The translations under genes and the position numbers were made by a program. Below the pieces are notes generated by a model. It had not been told where the DNA came from. It was given only the letters and a program-made list of their open reading frames with translations, and made no database searches. Of a DNA stretch of 7,117 nucleotides, positions 1 through 5,524 are shown piece after piece (positions within the stretch are counted from its first letter, which is position 1; the number at the start of each line of letters is the position of its first letter). Source of the DNA: Bacillota bacterium (GTDB lineage Bacteria; Bacillota; Limnochordia; Limnochordales; ZCTH02-B6); assembly GCA_003387805.1 (NCBI GenBank), contig QGSR01000095.1, forward strand, positions 1-7,117, in the 5' to 3' direction.

Positions 1-2670
1 GAAGTCCGCACCGTGGCCCGGGTTGCCGTTGGTGCCGGGCATCCCGAGGCCGCCCGCCGGGGCGCCCGGGGCCGGAGCGGCGGCCGCGGACGCGTTGCCG
101 GCGCCCGCCGCGGGGTTGTTTCCGCCGCCCGCCGGCGCCTCGCCGCCGGAAGGCGCGGCCGCCGGGCTCGCGCCCGCCCCGGCGCCGGCGGCACCGGCTT
201 TGGCCTGCTGGGCCTTGGTATGGAGGTAGCGCTCCAGCGCCTTGGACAGGGCGTCCGGCAGCGACAGCACCTTGTTGGGCCCGAAGCCGAAGGGCTGCGC
301 CCCGCCGATGCCTGACAGCTGCTCGACCACCAGGCCGAGTTTCTTCAGGTTCGACACCGGGCTGGGCGTCCGCAGGTACAGCGAGATGAGGCGCCCGATG
401 GCTTCCGAGTCGGCGGTGATGTCCATGCCGCCTTTGCCCAGCACGATGATGGTTTCGAACGGCTCGCCGTTGGTTTCGTTGATGGTGATGCGCGCGGTGC
501 CCACCATGGTCTTCTGCCGGAACGTGTAGCCTTCCACGATGTCGGGCACCTCCCCGATGGTGGGCCGGGCGTCTTTCATCGCGGCGATGCCGTTGCCGTT
601 GGGCCGGGCCGCGGTGGCCGGCGCCTCGGCAGCGCCCGTCTCCCGACCCGCTTTCGCCGCGGCGTCCGCGCCGGCCGCCTGCTGGTCCTCTTCTTTCCGC
701 GACAGCACCTGCTCGTCGCGCGAGCGGTCGCGGTAGATGGTGACGCCCTTGCAGCCCAGCTGGCGGGCCAGCGCGTACAGCTCCTCCACCTGCTCCACGG
801 TCCAGTCGGCCGGGCAGTTGGTGGTCTTGCTGATGCTGGAGTCCACCCACCGCTGAATGGCCGCCTGCACCCGCACGTGGTCGGCGGGCTCCAAATCCAG
901 CGCCGTCACGAAGTAGTCGGGCAAGTTCTCGACGCCCTCGACCTCCGGATGCTCGGCCAGCCACTCGTCCACGATGGCCTCCCGCACTTCGCGGCGGCCC
1001 AGCCGCCCCATGCGCCAGTACGTCCACTGGTAGTAGGGCTCGATGCCGGTGGACGTGCCCACCATGGTGCCGGTGGTGCCCGTGGGCGCCTGGGTCAGCA
1101 GCGTCGCGTTGCGGATGCCCTTCTTGCGCACCGCTTCCCGCACTTCCTCGGGCATGCCCCGCATGAAGCCGGACTGGAGGAATTTCTCCGCGTCAAACAT
1201 CGGGAAGGCGCCCTTTTCCTCGGCCAGTTCCACCGAGCTCAAATACGCCTCCGTCGCGATGGTGCGGTACACTTTGTCGATGATTTCCAGCGACTCGTCG
1301 GACCCGTAGCGCACGCCCAGCTTGATCAGCATCTCGGCCAGGCCCATGGTGCCCATTCCGATGCGGCGCTCGGACTTCTGCACTTTCTCGTTTTCTTCGA
1401 AGAAATACGGCGTAATGTCGATGATGTTGTCCAGGAAGCGCACGCCGAGGCGGGCCGCCTTCTTCAGGTCGTCCCAGAGCACTTGGCCGTTTTCGACGAA
1501 GCGGCTCAAGTTGAGGTGACCCAGGTTGCAGACGCCCCACGCCGGCAAAAACTGCTCGCCGCACGGGTTGGTCGCGATGAGCTCGTGGAAGTACCACGTG
1601 TTGGACATGCGGTTGGCGTAGTCGACGCGCACGATGCCCGGCTCCGCCGACGCCCACGCGGATTCGACGATCATGCGCCACAGCTTGCGCGCCGGGATGG
1701 TCTGGTACACCTTGACCGGGTAGCCCTTCTCCTGCCACCGCTTGATGTTGCCGTCCCACTCGCGGTCGTACACTTCGCTGCCGACGGCTTCGTAGTCCGG
1801 GAAGATGAGTTCCCAGTCCTCGTCGTTGTCCAGCGCCTGCTCGAATTCGTCGGTCAGGCCCACGGAAATGTTGGCGTTGGTGATGACGCCGAAGTCGCGC
1901 TTCGCGTTGATAAATTCGATGACGTCCGGATGCCAGATATTGAGGATGAGCATGAGCGCGCCCCGGCGCGAACCGCCCTGCTCGACGAGGCCGGTGGCGG
2001 TGGAGAACAGCTCACCCCAGCTGACGGAGCCCGAGCTTTTGCCGTTGACGCCCTGCACGTAGGCCAGGCGCGGACGGAGCGTGGACAAGTTGATGCCGAC
2101 GCCTCCGCCCCGGGACATGATTTCCACCATGTTGCGCAGCGTGTCCATGATGGCCCGGCGGCTGTCGTTGCCGTACTGCGGATCATCGGGCCGCAGCGGG
2201 ATGACGTAGCAGTTGTACGCCGTCAGGTCCTGGCCCGTGCCCAGCATGGCGTTGATGCGCCCGCCGGCCACGAACCGCCAGTCCTGCAGCAGCCAGCGGA
2301 ACTCTTTTTCCAGCTCCTTGCGCCTGCGGGGGGCCTCCACCTGCACGATGGCTTTGGCCATGCGGTCCCACATGTCCTCGGGCTTCGTTTCGACGGGCCG
2401 GTCGATTTTCGCCCGCTGCTGCACGAAAAGCTCGCCCGAGCGCAGGCGGACGGTGATCTCGTCCCCGTCCACGGCCTCGACCACGCCCACTTCCTTTTGC
2501 GGGTAGCGCGGGTGTTCTTTCGTGAGAACGACCACCGTGTCGCCCACGGTGATGTCGGCCCGCGAGCCCTTCTGCGCGTAGCGATCGAGGAAAATGAGCT
2601 CCTGCAAATCGCTCCAGCGGTAGCGCCTTTCCGCGGAAGCGGCGGTCGCGCCGGCTTTTTCCGTGGCCAT
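1..2670 (-). CDS. nrdJ: Adenosylcobalamin-dependent (class II) ribonucleotide reductase, 3' end cut by window edge
   Basis: Reduces ribonucleotides to deoxyribonucleotides with a cobalamin-generated thiyl radical; cytoplasmic and oxygen-independent. Translating the minus strand from the ATG at 2670 gives 890 uninterrupted codons to base 1. The active-site motif NPCGEQ is at residues 368-373, giving the N368/C370/E372 triad. C381 lies 11 residues after C370, as in characterised class II enzymes, and C154 (NCYVIP) is the likely partner of the redox pair. Further conserved blocks are SRGGGVGIN (186-194), QAPTGTTG (527-534) and SISKTTNCP (612-620). Residues about 36-95 form a small beta-rich, SH3/KOW-like N-terminal region with no ATP-cone. 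Residues about 720-815 resemble the TSCPD domain (GRLISLYLR; VVEQLSGIGG; LSLPDALSKALE). Ala/Gly/Pro-rich linkers lie at about 655-700 and from 819 to the edge. The usual Cys-rich tail should lie beyond base 1. No intein interrupts the visible part. GGGAGG (2678-2683) sits 7 nt before the ATG. Confidence 0.97.
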   Translation of the reverse strand, partial: MATEKAGATAASAERRYRWSDLQELIFLDRYAQKGSRADITVGDTVVVLTKEHPRYPQKEVGVVEAVDGDEITVRLRSGELFVQQRAKIDRPVETKPEDMWDRMAKAIVQVEAPRRRKELEKEFRWLLQDWRFVAGGRINAMLGTGQDLTAYNCYVIPLRPDDPQYGNDSRRAIMDTLRNMVEIMSRGGGVGINLSTLRPRLAYVQGVNGKSSGSVSWGELFSTATGLVEQGGSRRGALMLILNIWHPDVIEFINAKRDFGVITNANISVGLTDEFEQALDNDEDWELIFPDYEAVGSEVYDREWDGNIKRWQEKGYPVKVYQTIPARKLWRMIVESAWASAEPGIVRVDYANRMSNTWYFHELIATNPCGEQFLPAWGVCNLGHLNLSRFVENGQVLWDDLKKAARLGVRFLDNIIDITPYFFEENEKVQKSERRIGMGTMGLAEMLIKLGVRYGSDESLEIIDKVYRTIATEAYLSSVELAEEKGAFPMFDAEKFLQSGFMRGMPEEVREAVRKKGIRNATLLTQAPTGTTGTMVGTSTGIEPYYQWTYWRMGRLGRREVREAIVDEWLAEHPEVEGVENLPDYFVTALDLEPADHVRVQAAIQRWVDSSISKTTNCPADWTVEQVEELYALARQLGCKGVTIYRDRSRDEQVLSRKEEDQQAAGADAAAKAGRETGAAEAPATAARPNGNGIAAMKDARPTIGEVPDIVEGYTFRQKTMVGTARITINETNGEPFETIIVLGKGGMDITADSEAIGRLISLYLRTPSPVSNLKKLGLVVEQLSGIGGAQPFGFGPNKVLSLPDALSKALERYLHTKAQQAKAGAAGAGAGASPAAAPSGGEAPAGGGNNPAAGAGNASAAAAPAPGAPAGGLGMPGTNGNPGHGADF

Positions 2671-2677
2671 GCTTGTA

Positions 2678-2683
2678 CCTCCC
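2678..2683 (-). promoter_or_regulatory. Ribosome binding site of nrdJ
   Basis: GGGAGG on the minus strand, 7 nt upstream of the ATG at 2670. It fixes the start of the reductase. The longer minus-strand frame beginning near 2821 in another phase has no comparable site. Confidence 0.85.
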
Positions 2684-2817
2684 AGTACTGTTTTCCGACT
2701 TTCCATTTTGCACGCCCGGCGTCGGTTCGTCCAGGGCCAAGACCCGTGTGGGGTGCAGAAGGCCCGGCCGCACGCCGTCGCGTGGACGGGTGCACCGGGT
2801 GCCTGCCGCCCCGTCAA

Positions 2818-2833
2818 CCACAATATGTAGTAG
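2818..2833 (-). promoter_or_regulatory. NrdR box 1 (promoter-distal, over transcription start)
   Basis: Minus-strand reading CTACTACATATTGTGG. It matches 12 of 16 positions of the NrdR-box palindrome aCaCwAtATaTwGtgT as I recall it, including the core C-w-A-n-A-T-n-T-w-G. It lies just downstream of the -10, over the predicted start site. NrdR is the nucleotide-sensing Zn-finger/ATP-cone repressor of ribonucleotide reductase genes; its own gene is not in this window. Confidence 0.88.
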
Positions 2834-2841
2834 GTTCGTTT

Positions 2842-2870
2842 ATTATAGCGTACAAAATGTAGTTGGTCGA
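2842..2870 (-). promoter_or_regulatory. Sigma-70-type promoter of nrdJ
   Basis: On the minus strand there is a perfect TATAAT -10 at 2847-2842. A TCGACC -35 (4 of 6 matches to TTGACA) lies at 2870-2865, with a 17-bp spacer. Transcription should start near 2835, giving a leader of about 165 nt before the ATG at 2670. No B12-box or other riboswitch signature was recognised in that leader. One NrdR box fills most of the -35/-10 spacer and the other covers the predicted start site, so the promoter is well placed for NrdR repression. Confidence 0.8.
2850..2865 (-). promoter_or_regulatory. NrdR box 2 (within -35/-10 spacer)
   Basis: Minus-strand reading CAACTACATTTTGTAC. It matches 10 of 16 consensus positions and shares ACTACAT-n-TTGT with box 1. 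It starts exactly 32 bp from box 1 (16-bp gap, about three helical turns), the spacing typical of NrdR-box pairs. It occupies the -35/-10 spacer and touches the -35. Confidence 0.85.
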
Positions 2871-2892
2871 GTAGGAAATTGGTCCTCGGGAG

Positions 2893-2912
2893 CCGGGCGC
2901 GGACTCGCCCGG
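2893..2912. other. G+C-rich hairpin upstream of nrdJ promoter
   Basis: A perfect 7-bp inverted repeat CCGGGCG / CGCCCGG with a 6-nt loop. It lies between the DUF1540 gene and the nrdJ promoter. No T-run follows on either strand, so it is only a weak terminator candidate for DUF1540 transcripts. Confidence 0.35.
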
Positions 2913-2962
2913 AGGAGGCGAAGCTCGCTCATGCTCCTTGAAACGGGAGATTTCGCGGGAAC

Positions 2963-2982
2963 GGGCCCGGGCGGGCCCGGGC
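2963..2982. other. Tandem 10-mer forming a G+C-only hairpin
   Basis: The 10-mer GGGCCCGGGC occurs twice in tandem (2963-2972 and 2973-2982). Positions 2965-2982 can fold into a 7-bp stem with a 4-nt loop on either strand. It sits about 70 bp past the DUF1540 stop codon, so it may help terminate that transcript, but it lacks a downstream U-tract. Confidence 0.35.
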
Positions 2983-3053
2983 ATATTCGCAATTGTAGCT
3001 AGAATGTCGATGCGTGCCGAAGGGCGGGCCGAGGACCCGAGGGACGGGCGTCG

Positions 3054-3251
3054 TCACTTCGGCCGAAACGTGTAGCAGCACGTCTCCTTGGACACGCGGG
3101 CCGGCGTCTGGCCGATCTCGCCGATTTCCTCGTCGTGTTTGCCGATGCGCGCCAGCGCCTCGTCGCTGATGACGAGGATGGCTTCGGCCGCGCACACGTT
3201 GCCGTCGCTCCAGTAATGGCAGTTGCTGACGGTGCAGCGCACTTCGGGCAT
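3054..3251 (-). CDS. DUF1540 small cysteine-rich protein
   Basis: A 65-aa protein of the DUF1540 family, whose molecular role is unknown; a metal-binding or redox mini-domain is a guess from its cysteines. The family pattern is clear. C6 and C11 are followed by HYW (12-14), then GNxC with C20, the segment AEAILV (22-27), and a C-terminal TCCYTF (57-62) holding C58 and C59. No signal peptide or membrane segment is visible, so it is probably cytoplasmic. The ATG at 3251 is preceded by GGGAGGA (3259-3265) at 7 nt. The gene is divergent from the aminopeptidase at 3525 and upstream of nrdJ on the same strand. The 384-bp gap and separate nrdJ promoter argue against a shared operon. A longer minus-strand frame ending at 2999 overlaps it but shows no family features. 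Confidence 0.9.
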   Translation of the reverse strand: MPEVRCTVSNCHYWSDGNVCAAEAILVISDEALARIGKHDEEIGEIGQTPARVSKETCCYTFRPK

Positions 3252-3258
3252 GTCGGTG

Positions 3259-3265
3259 TCCTCCC
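3259..3265 (-). promoter_or_regulatory. Ribosome binding site of the DUF1540 gene
   Basis: GGGAGGA on the minus strand, 7 nt before the ATG at 3251. It supports this short frame over the overlapping longer frames in the same region. Confidence 0.8.
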
Positions 3266-3282
3266 GTGGGTTGCAGGCTCCT

Positions 3283-3366
3283 CCGAATTTCCGGCCGCCC
3301 GGGTCTTCAAGCCACCCTGAACTTCAGGCCGCCCTGAACTTCAGGCCGCCGGGGTTTCGGGCTGCC
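3283..3366. repeat. 17-bp tandem repeat with internal palindrome
   Basis: Two identical adjacent 17-mers, CTGAACTTCAGGCCGCC, lie at 3317-3333 and 3334-3350. Degenerate relatives flank them at about 3283-3300, 3301-3316 and 3351-3366. Together with the preceding C, each perfect copy contains the 13-bp palindrome CCTGAA-C-TTCAGG. The array lies in the divergent spacer between DUF1540 (minus) and the aminopeptidase (plus). No convincing -35/-10 was found in the rest of this 273-bp spacer on either strand. A role as an operator is possible but unproven. Confidence 0.75.
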
Positions 3367-3508
3367 CGTAGTTTGCCCGGGAGCGGCGCGCAGGATACGG
3401 GCCGGCCGGCGTAGAACGATGGAACGCCGAGGTTTGAGCGGCCGCGGCGTGCGGCGCCGCGGGCCCGGACGGCCGGCCGGCTGCGCCGGCGCGGCCGCGG
3501 CACGGAAC

Positions 3509-3514
3509 GGAGGA
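3509..3514 (+). promoter_or_regulatory. Ribosome binding site of the aminopeptidase
   Basis: GGAGGA, 10 nt before the ATG at 3525, slightly longer than usual spacing. No better start codon lies nearer to it in the same frame. The N-terminal residues from this ATG already align with the usual family start. Confidence 0.65.
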
Positions 3515-3524
3515 CACCTGGACG

Positions 3525-4631
3525 ATGTCGCACGATACACCGGATTTCCGCCGCATTGCGGACAAGATTGTCAACACGTGCATGAACATCCGGCCCGGCG
3601 AGGTGGTGCAGCTGGGCGGCGGCGTGCACAATTTCAGCCTGCTGGCGGCGCTGGCCGCGGCCGTGCGCCGGGCGGGCGCGTTTCCCGAGCTGAACGTCAC
3701 GTCCGACGAGCTGCAGATGGAACTGATGACGACGGTGCCCATCGAGCACCTGCGCACGGTGCCGCCGCACCGCCTGCGGTGGCTGGAGGACGTGGACGCG
3801 ATGATCGTGACGGACTCCGTGGCCGACCCGTACCGGGCCGCGGACGTGTCCGAGGAGCGGCGCCGGGCGGCCCACGCGGCCGCGGAGGCGGTGGAGCGCA
3901 AAATTTTCGAGCGGGGCGTCCGCTGGGCCTACGTGGCCTGGCCTACGCCCGCGACGACGAAGAATCTGCTGGTTTCCTTCGAGGAACTGTGGAACATGTA
4001 CTGGCGGGCCGTGGACATCGAGTACTCTCGGCTGGCGGCCGACGCCGCCTTGGCGGCCGCGCGGCTGCAGGATGCCGACGAGGTGCGGATTGTGACGGAG
4101 AAAGGCACGGATCTGACGTTTCGCATCGGCGGCCGCCCGGTGCTGGTGGACGACGGCGTCATTTCCGACGACGACGTGGCCCACGGCGACGCGGCCTTGA
4201 CGCTGCCCGCGGGCAAGGTGTTCGTCGCCCCGCTGGAGGAGTCCGTGCAGGGGCGGGCGGTGTTTGACTTCGCGTTTCGCAACGAGCGCCCCGTCTACGA
4301 TTTGACGCTGGACATCAAGGACGGGCGGGCCCGGCTGGTGGGCGCCCGGGAAGGCGTGCGGGAGTACCGGCAAACCATGGACTTCGCCGAAGGCGAAAAA
4401 GACCGCATCGGCGAGTTTGCCGTGGGCCTCAACCCCGGCGTGGACCGCTTCACCGGCTACGCGCTGACCGACGAGAAGCGCCGGGGCACGGTGCACCTGG
4501 CGCTGGGCGACAACCGGCTCTTCGGCGGCGACAATCCCGCGACGATGCACTGGGACCTTTTCATGGAGAAGCCCACGGTGCTGGTGGACGGCCGGCCGCT
4601 CATGGAGGCCGGCGAGCTGCGGCTGGACTAA
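3525..4631 (+). CDS. M29-family metallo-aminopeptidase (AmpS/PepS/AmpT type)
   Basis: A 368-aa dinuclear-metal exopeptidase of the thermophilic aminopeptidase family, which removes N-terminal residues from peptides; cytoplasmic, with no signal peptide. The N-terminal NIRPGEVVQL (21-30) is family-typical. The C-terminal metal site is intact: LPAGKVFVAPLEESVQG (227-243) with E238, IGEFAVGLNPG (295-305) with E297, DEKRRGTVHLALGDN (316-330) with E317 and H324, FGGDN (333-337), and MHWDLFM (341-347) with H342 and D344. Length is slightly below the ~400-410 aa common in the family, with no obvious missing block. The gene is monocistronic, divergent from DUF1540 and convergent with the cupredoxin gene. 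The stop at 4629-4631 is followed by a repeat-rich spacer. I leave the symbol empty because ampS, pepS and ampT cannot be separated from sequence alone. Confidence 0.94.
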   Translation: MSHDTPDFRRIADKIVNTCMNIRPGEVVQLGGGVHNFSLLAALAAAVRRAGAFPELNVTSDELQMELMTTVPIEHLRTVPPHRLRWLEDVDAMIVTDSVADPYRAADVSEERRRAAHAAAEAVERKIFERGVRWAYVAWPTPATTKNLLVSFEELWNMYWRAVDIEYSRLAADAALAAARLQDADEVRIVTEKGTDLTFRIGGRPVLVDDGVISDDDVAHGDAALTLPAGKVFVAPLEESVQGRAVFDFAFRNERPVYDLTLDIKDGRARLVGAREGVREYRQTMDFAEGEKDRIGEFAVGLNPGVDRFTGYALTDEKRRGTVHLALGDNRLFGGDNPATMHWDLFMEKPTVLVDGRPLMEAGELRLD

Positions 4632-4680
4632 GAGCCGGGGCGGTGTCCGCAGGCGCCGGCGCGGCGGCCGACGGGGCCGG

Positions 4681-4743
4681 GGCTGCCTCCGCCGGAGCCA
4701 GGGCTGCGTCCGCCGGTGCCGGGGCCGCGGAGCACCGGCACCG
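4681..4743. repeat. 21-nt imperfect tandem repeat
   Basis: Three 21-nt units lie at 4681-4701, 4702-4722 and 4723-4743. The first two begin GGCTGCSTCCGCCGG; the third is more diverged (GGCCGCGGAGCACCGG). They begin 50 bp past the aminopeptidase stop, in a spacer made almost only of G and C. No gene is supported here. Confidence 0.6.
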
Positions 4744-4764
4744 GCGGCACCGCAGCGCCGGGGC

Positions 4765-4836
4765 GCGACGGCGCCTCGGAGCACGGACGCGACGGCACCG
4801 CGGCGCACGGGCGCGACGGCGCCTCGGCCCACGGGC
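4765..4836. repeat. 24-nt imperfect tandem repeat, three units
   Basis: Units lie at 4765-4788, 4789-4812 and 4813-4836, each starting GCGACGGC and ending CACGGRC or similar. Unit 1 and unit 3 share GCGACGGCGCCTCGG. In one minus-strand frame the unit reads as an 8-residue repeat of the form xxxPSRPx, but that frame has no family features and overlaps the cupredoxin gene, so I treat this as non-coding. Confidence 0.7.
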
Positions 4837-4864
4837 GCGGCCGGGCCTGAAACGGGGAAGAAAA

Positions 4865-4890
4865 CGGGGTCGTCAGCGATGACGACCCCG
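4865..4890 (-). terminator. Intrinsic terminator of the cupredoxin gene, possibly bidirectional
   Basis: A perfect 11-bp stem: C plus GGGGTCGTCA (4865-4875), a GCGA loop (4876-4879), and TGACGACCCC plus G (4880-4890). On the minus strand it is followed by TTTTCTTCCCCGTTT, an interrupted U-tract, and starts 27 nt past the cupredoxin stop. On the plus strand the following sequence is only moderately T-rich, so termination of the aminopeptidase transcript here is possible but weaker. Confidence 0.85.
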
Positions 4891-4916
4891 CATTGTTTGC
4901 GTCGGTTTTGACCGGC

Positions 4917-5348
4917 TTACTCGATGATGAGCGTGCCCACCATGCCGAGGGCCTCGTGGCCGGGCTCGGTGCAGATGCTCTGGTAGGTGCCCGCCGCACC
5001 GGCCGTGAACTCAAAGGTGGCCGTCTGGCCGGGCTGGACCAGCGGCGTGGACAGGTTCAGAGCGTCCACGTGCCAGTCGTGGGCGACGGTGCCGTTGTTC
5101 TTCAGCACCAGCCGCACCCGCTCGCCGCTCTTCACGCGGATCTCCTGCGGCTGGAACGAGAAGTCGCTGAGCACGACCTCGATCTCACGCACCGCGCCGG
5201 AGGAGGACGTCGCCGCGGGCGCGGAAGACTGCGTCGAGCTGGAGGAAGAGCTCTGGGTGCTGCTTCCACCGCCGCCGCCGCACGCCGCCAGCAGCACCGC
5301 CAGCAGCAACACGCTCACGAGGGCAAAGACGCGCCGCCGTGTGAACAC
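4917..5348 (-). CDS. Cupredoxin-domain lipoprotein (type-1 copper)
   Basis: A 143-aa exported lipoprotein with a blue-copper fold, likely an electron carrier or copper-binding protein tethered outside the membrane. The start is GTG at 5348, with AAAGGGG about 9 nt upstream. Residues 1-23 are a lipoprotein signal peptide: RRR, a hydrophobic core (8-20), then the lipobox L20-A21-A22-C23. A Gly/Ser/Thr/Gln/Ala-rich spacer (24-52) tethers the domain. The cupredoxin domain (53-143) has the expected beta-strand pattern and a full ligand set: H90 (AHDWH), then C126-x4-H131-x4-M136 in CTEPGHEALGM. The spacing resembles plastocyanin- and auracyanin-like single-domain proteins, but the redox partner cannot be named. 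No copper-export or oxidase genes are adjacent. A promoter with two palindromic sites lies upstream and a strong terminator downstream, so it is probably a regulated single-gene unit. Confidence 0.93.
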   Translation of the reverse strand: MFTRRRVFALVSVLLLAVLLAACGGGGGSSTQSSSSSSTQSSAPAATSSSGAVREIEVVLSDFSFQPQEIRVKSGERVRLVLKNNGTVAHDWHVDALNLSTPLVQPGQTATFEFTAGAAGTYQSICTEPGHEALGMVGTLIIE

Positions 5349-5448
5349 AACAAAAAACCCCTTTCGGTATATTTAATTGGCGCCGTGACGCCGCACGCAC
5401 CCCTAGCGTCCGGCGCGTACAACGTCGACCGACTGAAGTCCACCGTCC

Positions 5449-5477
5449 ATTGTACGAAGGGCCATTTGTCCCGTCAA
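5449..5477 (-). promoter_or_regulatory. Promoter of the cupredoxin gene
   Basis: On the minus strand the -35 is TTGACG (5477-5472, 5 of 6) and the -10 is TACAAT (5454-5449, 5 of 6), with an exact 17-bp spacer. Predicted transcription starts near 5442, leaving a leader of about 94 nt before the GTG at 5348. Two 14-bp palindromes flank the -35, so the promoter is probably controlled. Confidence 0.75.
5459..5472. promoter_or_regulatory. Candidate operator, proximal palindrome
   Basis: Plus-strand GGGCCATTTGTCCC, an imperfect inverted repeat. It covers the upstream part of the -35/-10 spacer and the last base of the -35 of the cupredoxin promoter. It is centred 19 bp from the second palindrome. 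The regulator is not recognised. Confidence 0.6.
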
Positions 5478-5491
5478 GGGACGAATGTCCC
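5478..5491. promoter_or_regulatory. Candidate operator, distal palindrome
   Basis: Plus-strand GGGACGAATGTCCC: perfect 5-bp arms GGGAC/GTCCC around a 4-bp centre. It abuts the upstream edge of the cupredoxin -35. Only GTCAA (5473-5477), part of the -35 itself, separates it from the proximal palindrome. Confidence 0.65.
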
Positions 5492-5524
5492 ATGATCCCT
5501 TCCGGATGCGGATGATTGGCGCAT

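Noticed and set aside
2671..2835. Possible cobalamin riboswitch in the nrdJ leader
   Set aside because: I could not find a B12-box-like segment or a convincing junction fold. Only short G+C hairpins are visible. A covariance search would settle it.
877..2862. 661-codon open frame on the plus strand
   Set aside because: It is antisense to nrdJ, whose protein is clearly conserved. Its His/Arg/Ala/Val-rich composition with no family motifs is what the complement of a G+C-rich gene gives.
2844..2932. 29-codon minus-strand peptide ending in the nrdJ promoter
   Set aside because: The GGAG is only a base or two from the ATG, and the frame runs through the NrdR box and ends at the -10. There is no support for translation.
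2931..3002. 23-codon plus-strand peptide with GGAGGAGG upstream
   Set aside because: The spacing is long (12 nt), it runs through the tandem 10-mer repeat, and no downstream plus-strand gene would use it as a leader.
3419..4267. 282-codon plus-strand frame overlapping the aminopeptidase
   Set aside because: Out of phase with the conserved protein, Gly/Arg-rich, and without family features.
3324..4832. 502-codon open frame on the minus strand
   Set aside because: It is antisense to the M29 aminopeptidase and continues into repeat DNA. The composition is Arg/Pro/His-rich with no recognisable domain.
4628..5014. Minus-strand frame with 8-residue PSRP repeats
   Set aside because: It starts inside the cupredoxin gene in another phase and continues through its terminator hairpin. 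The repeats follow from the 24-nt DNA repeat.
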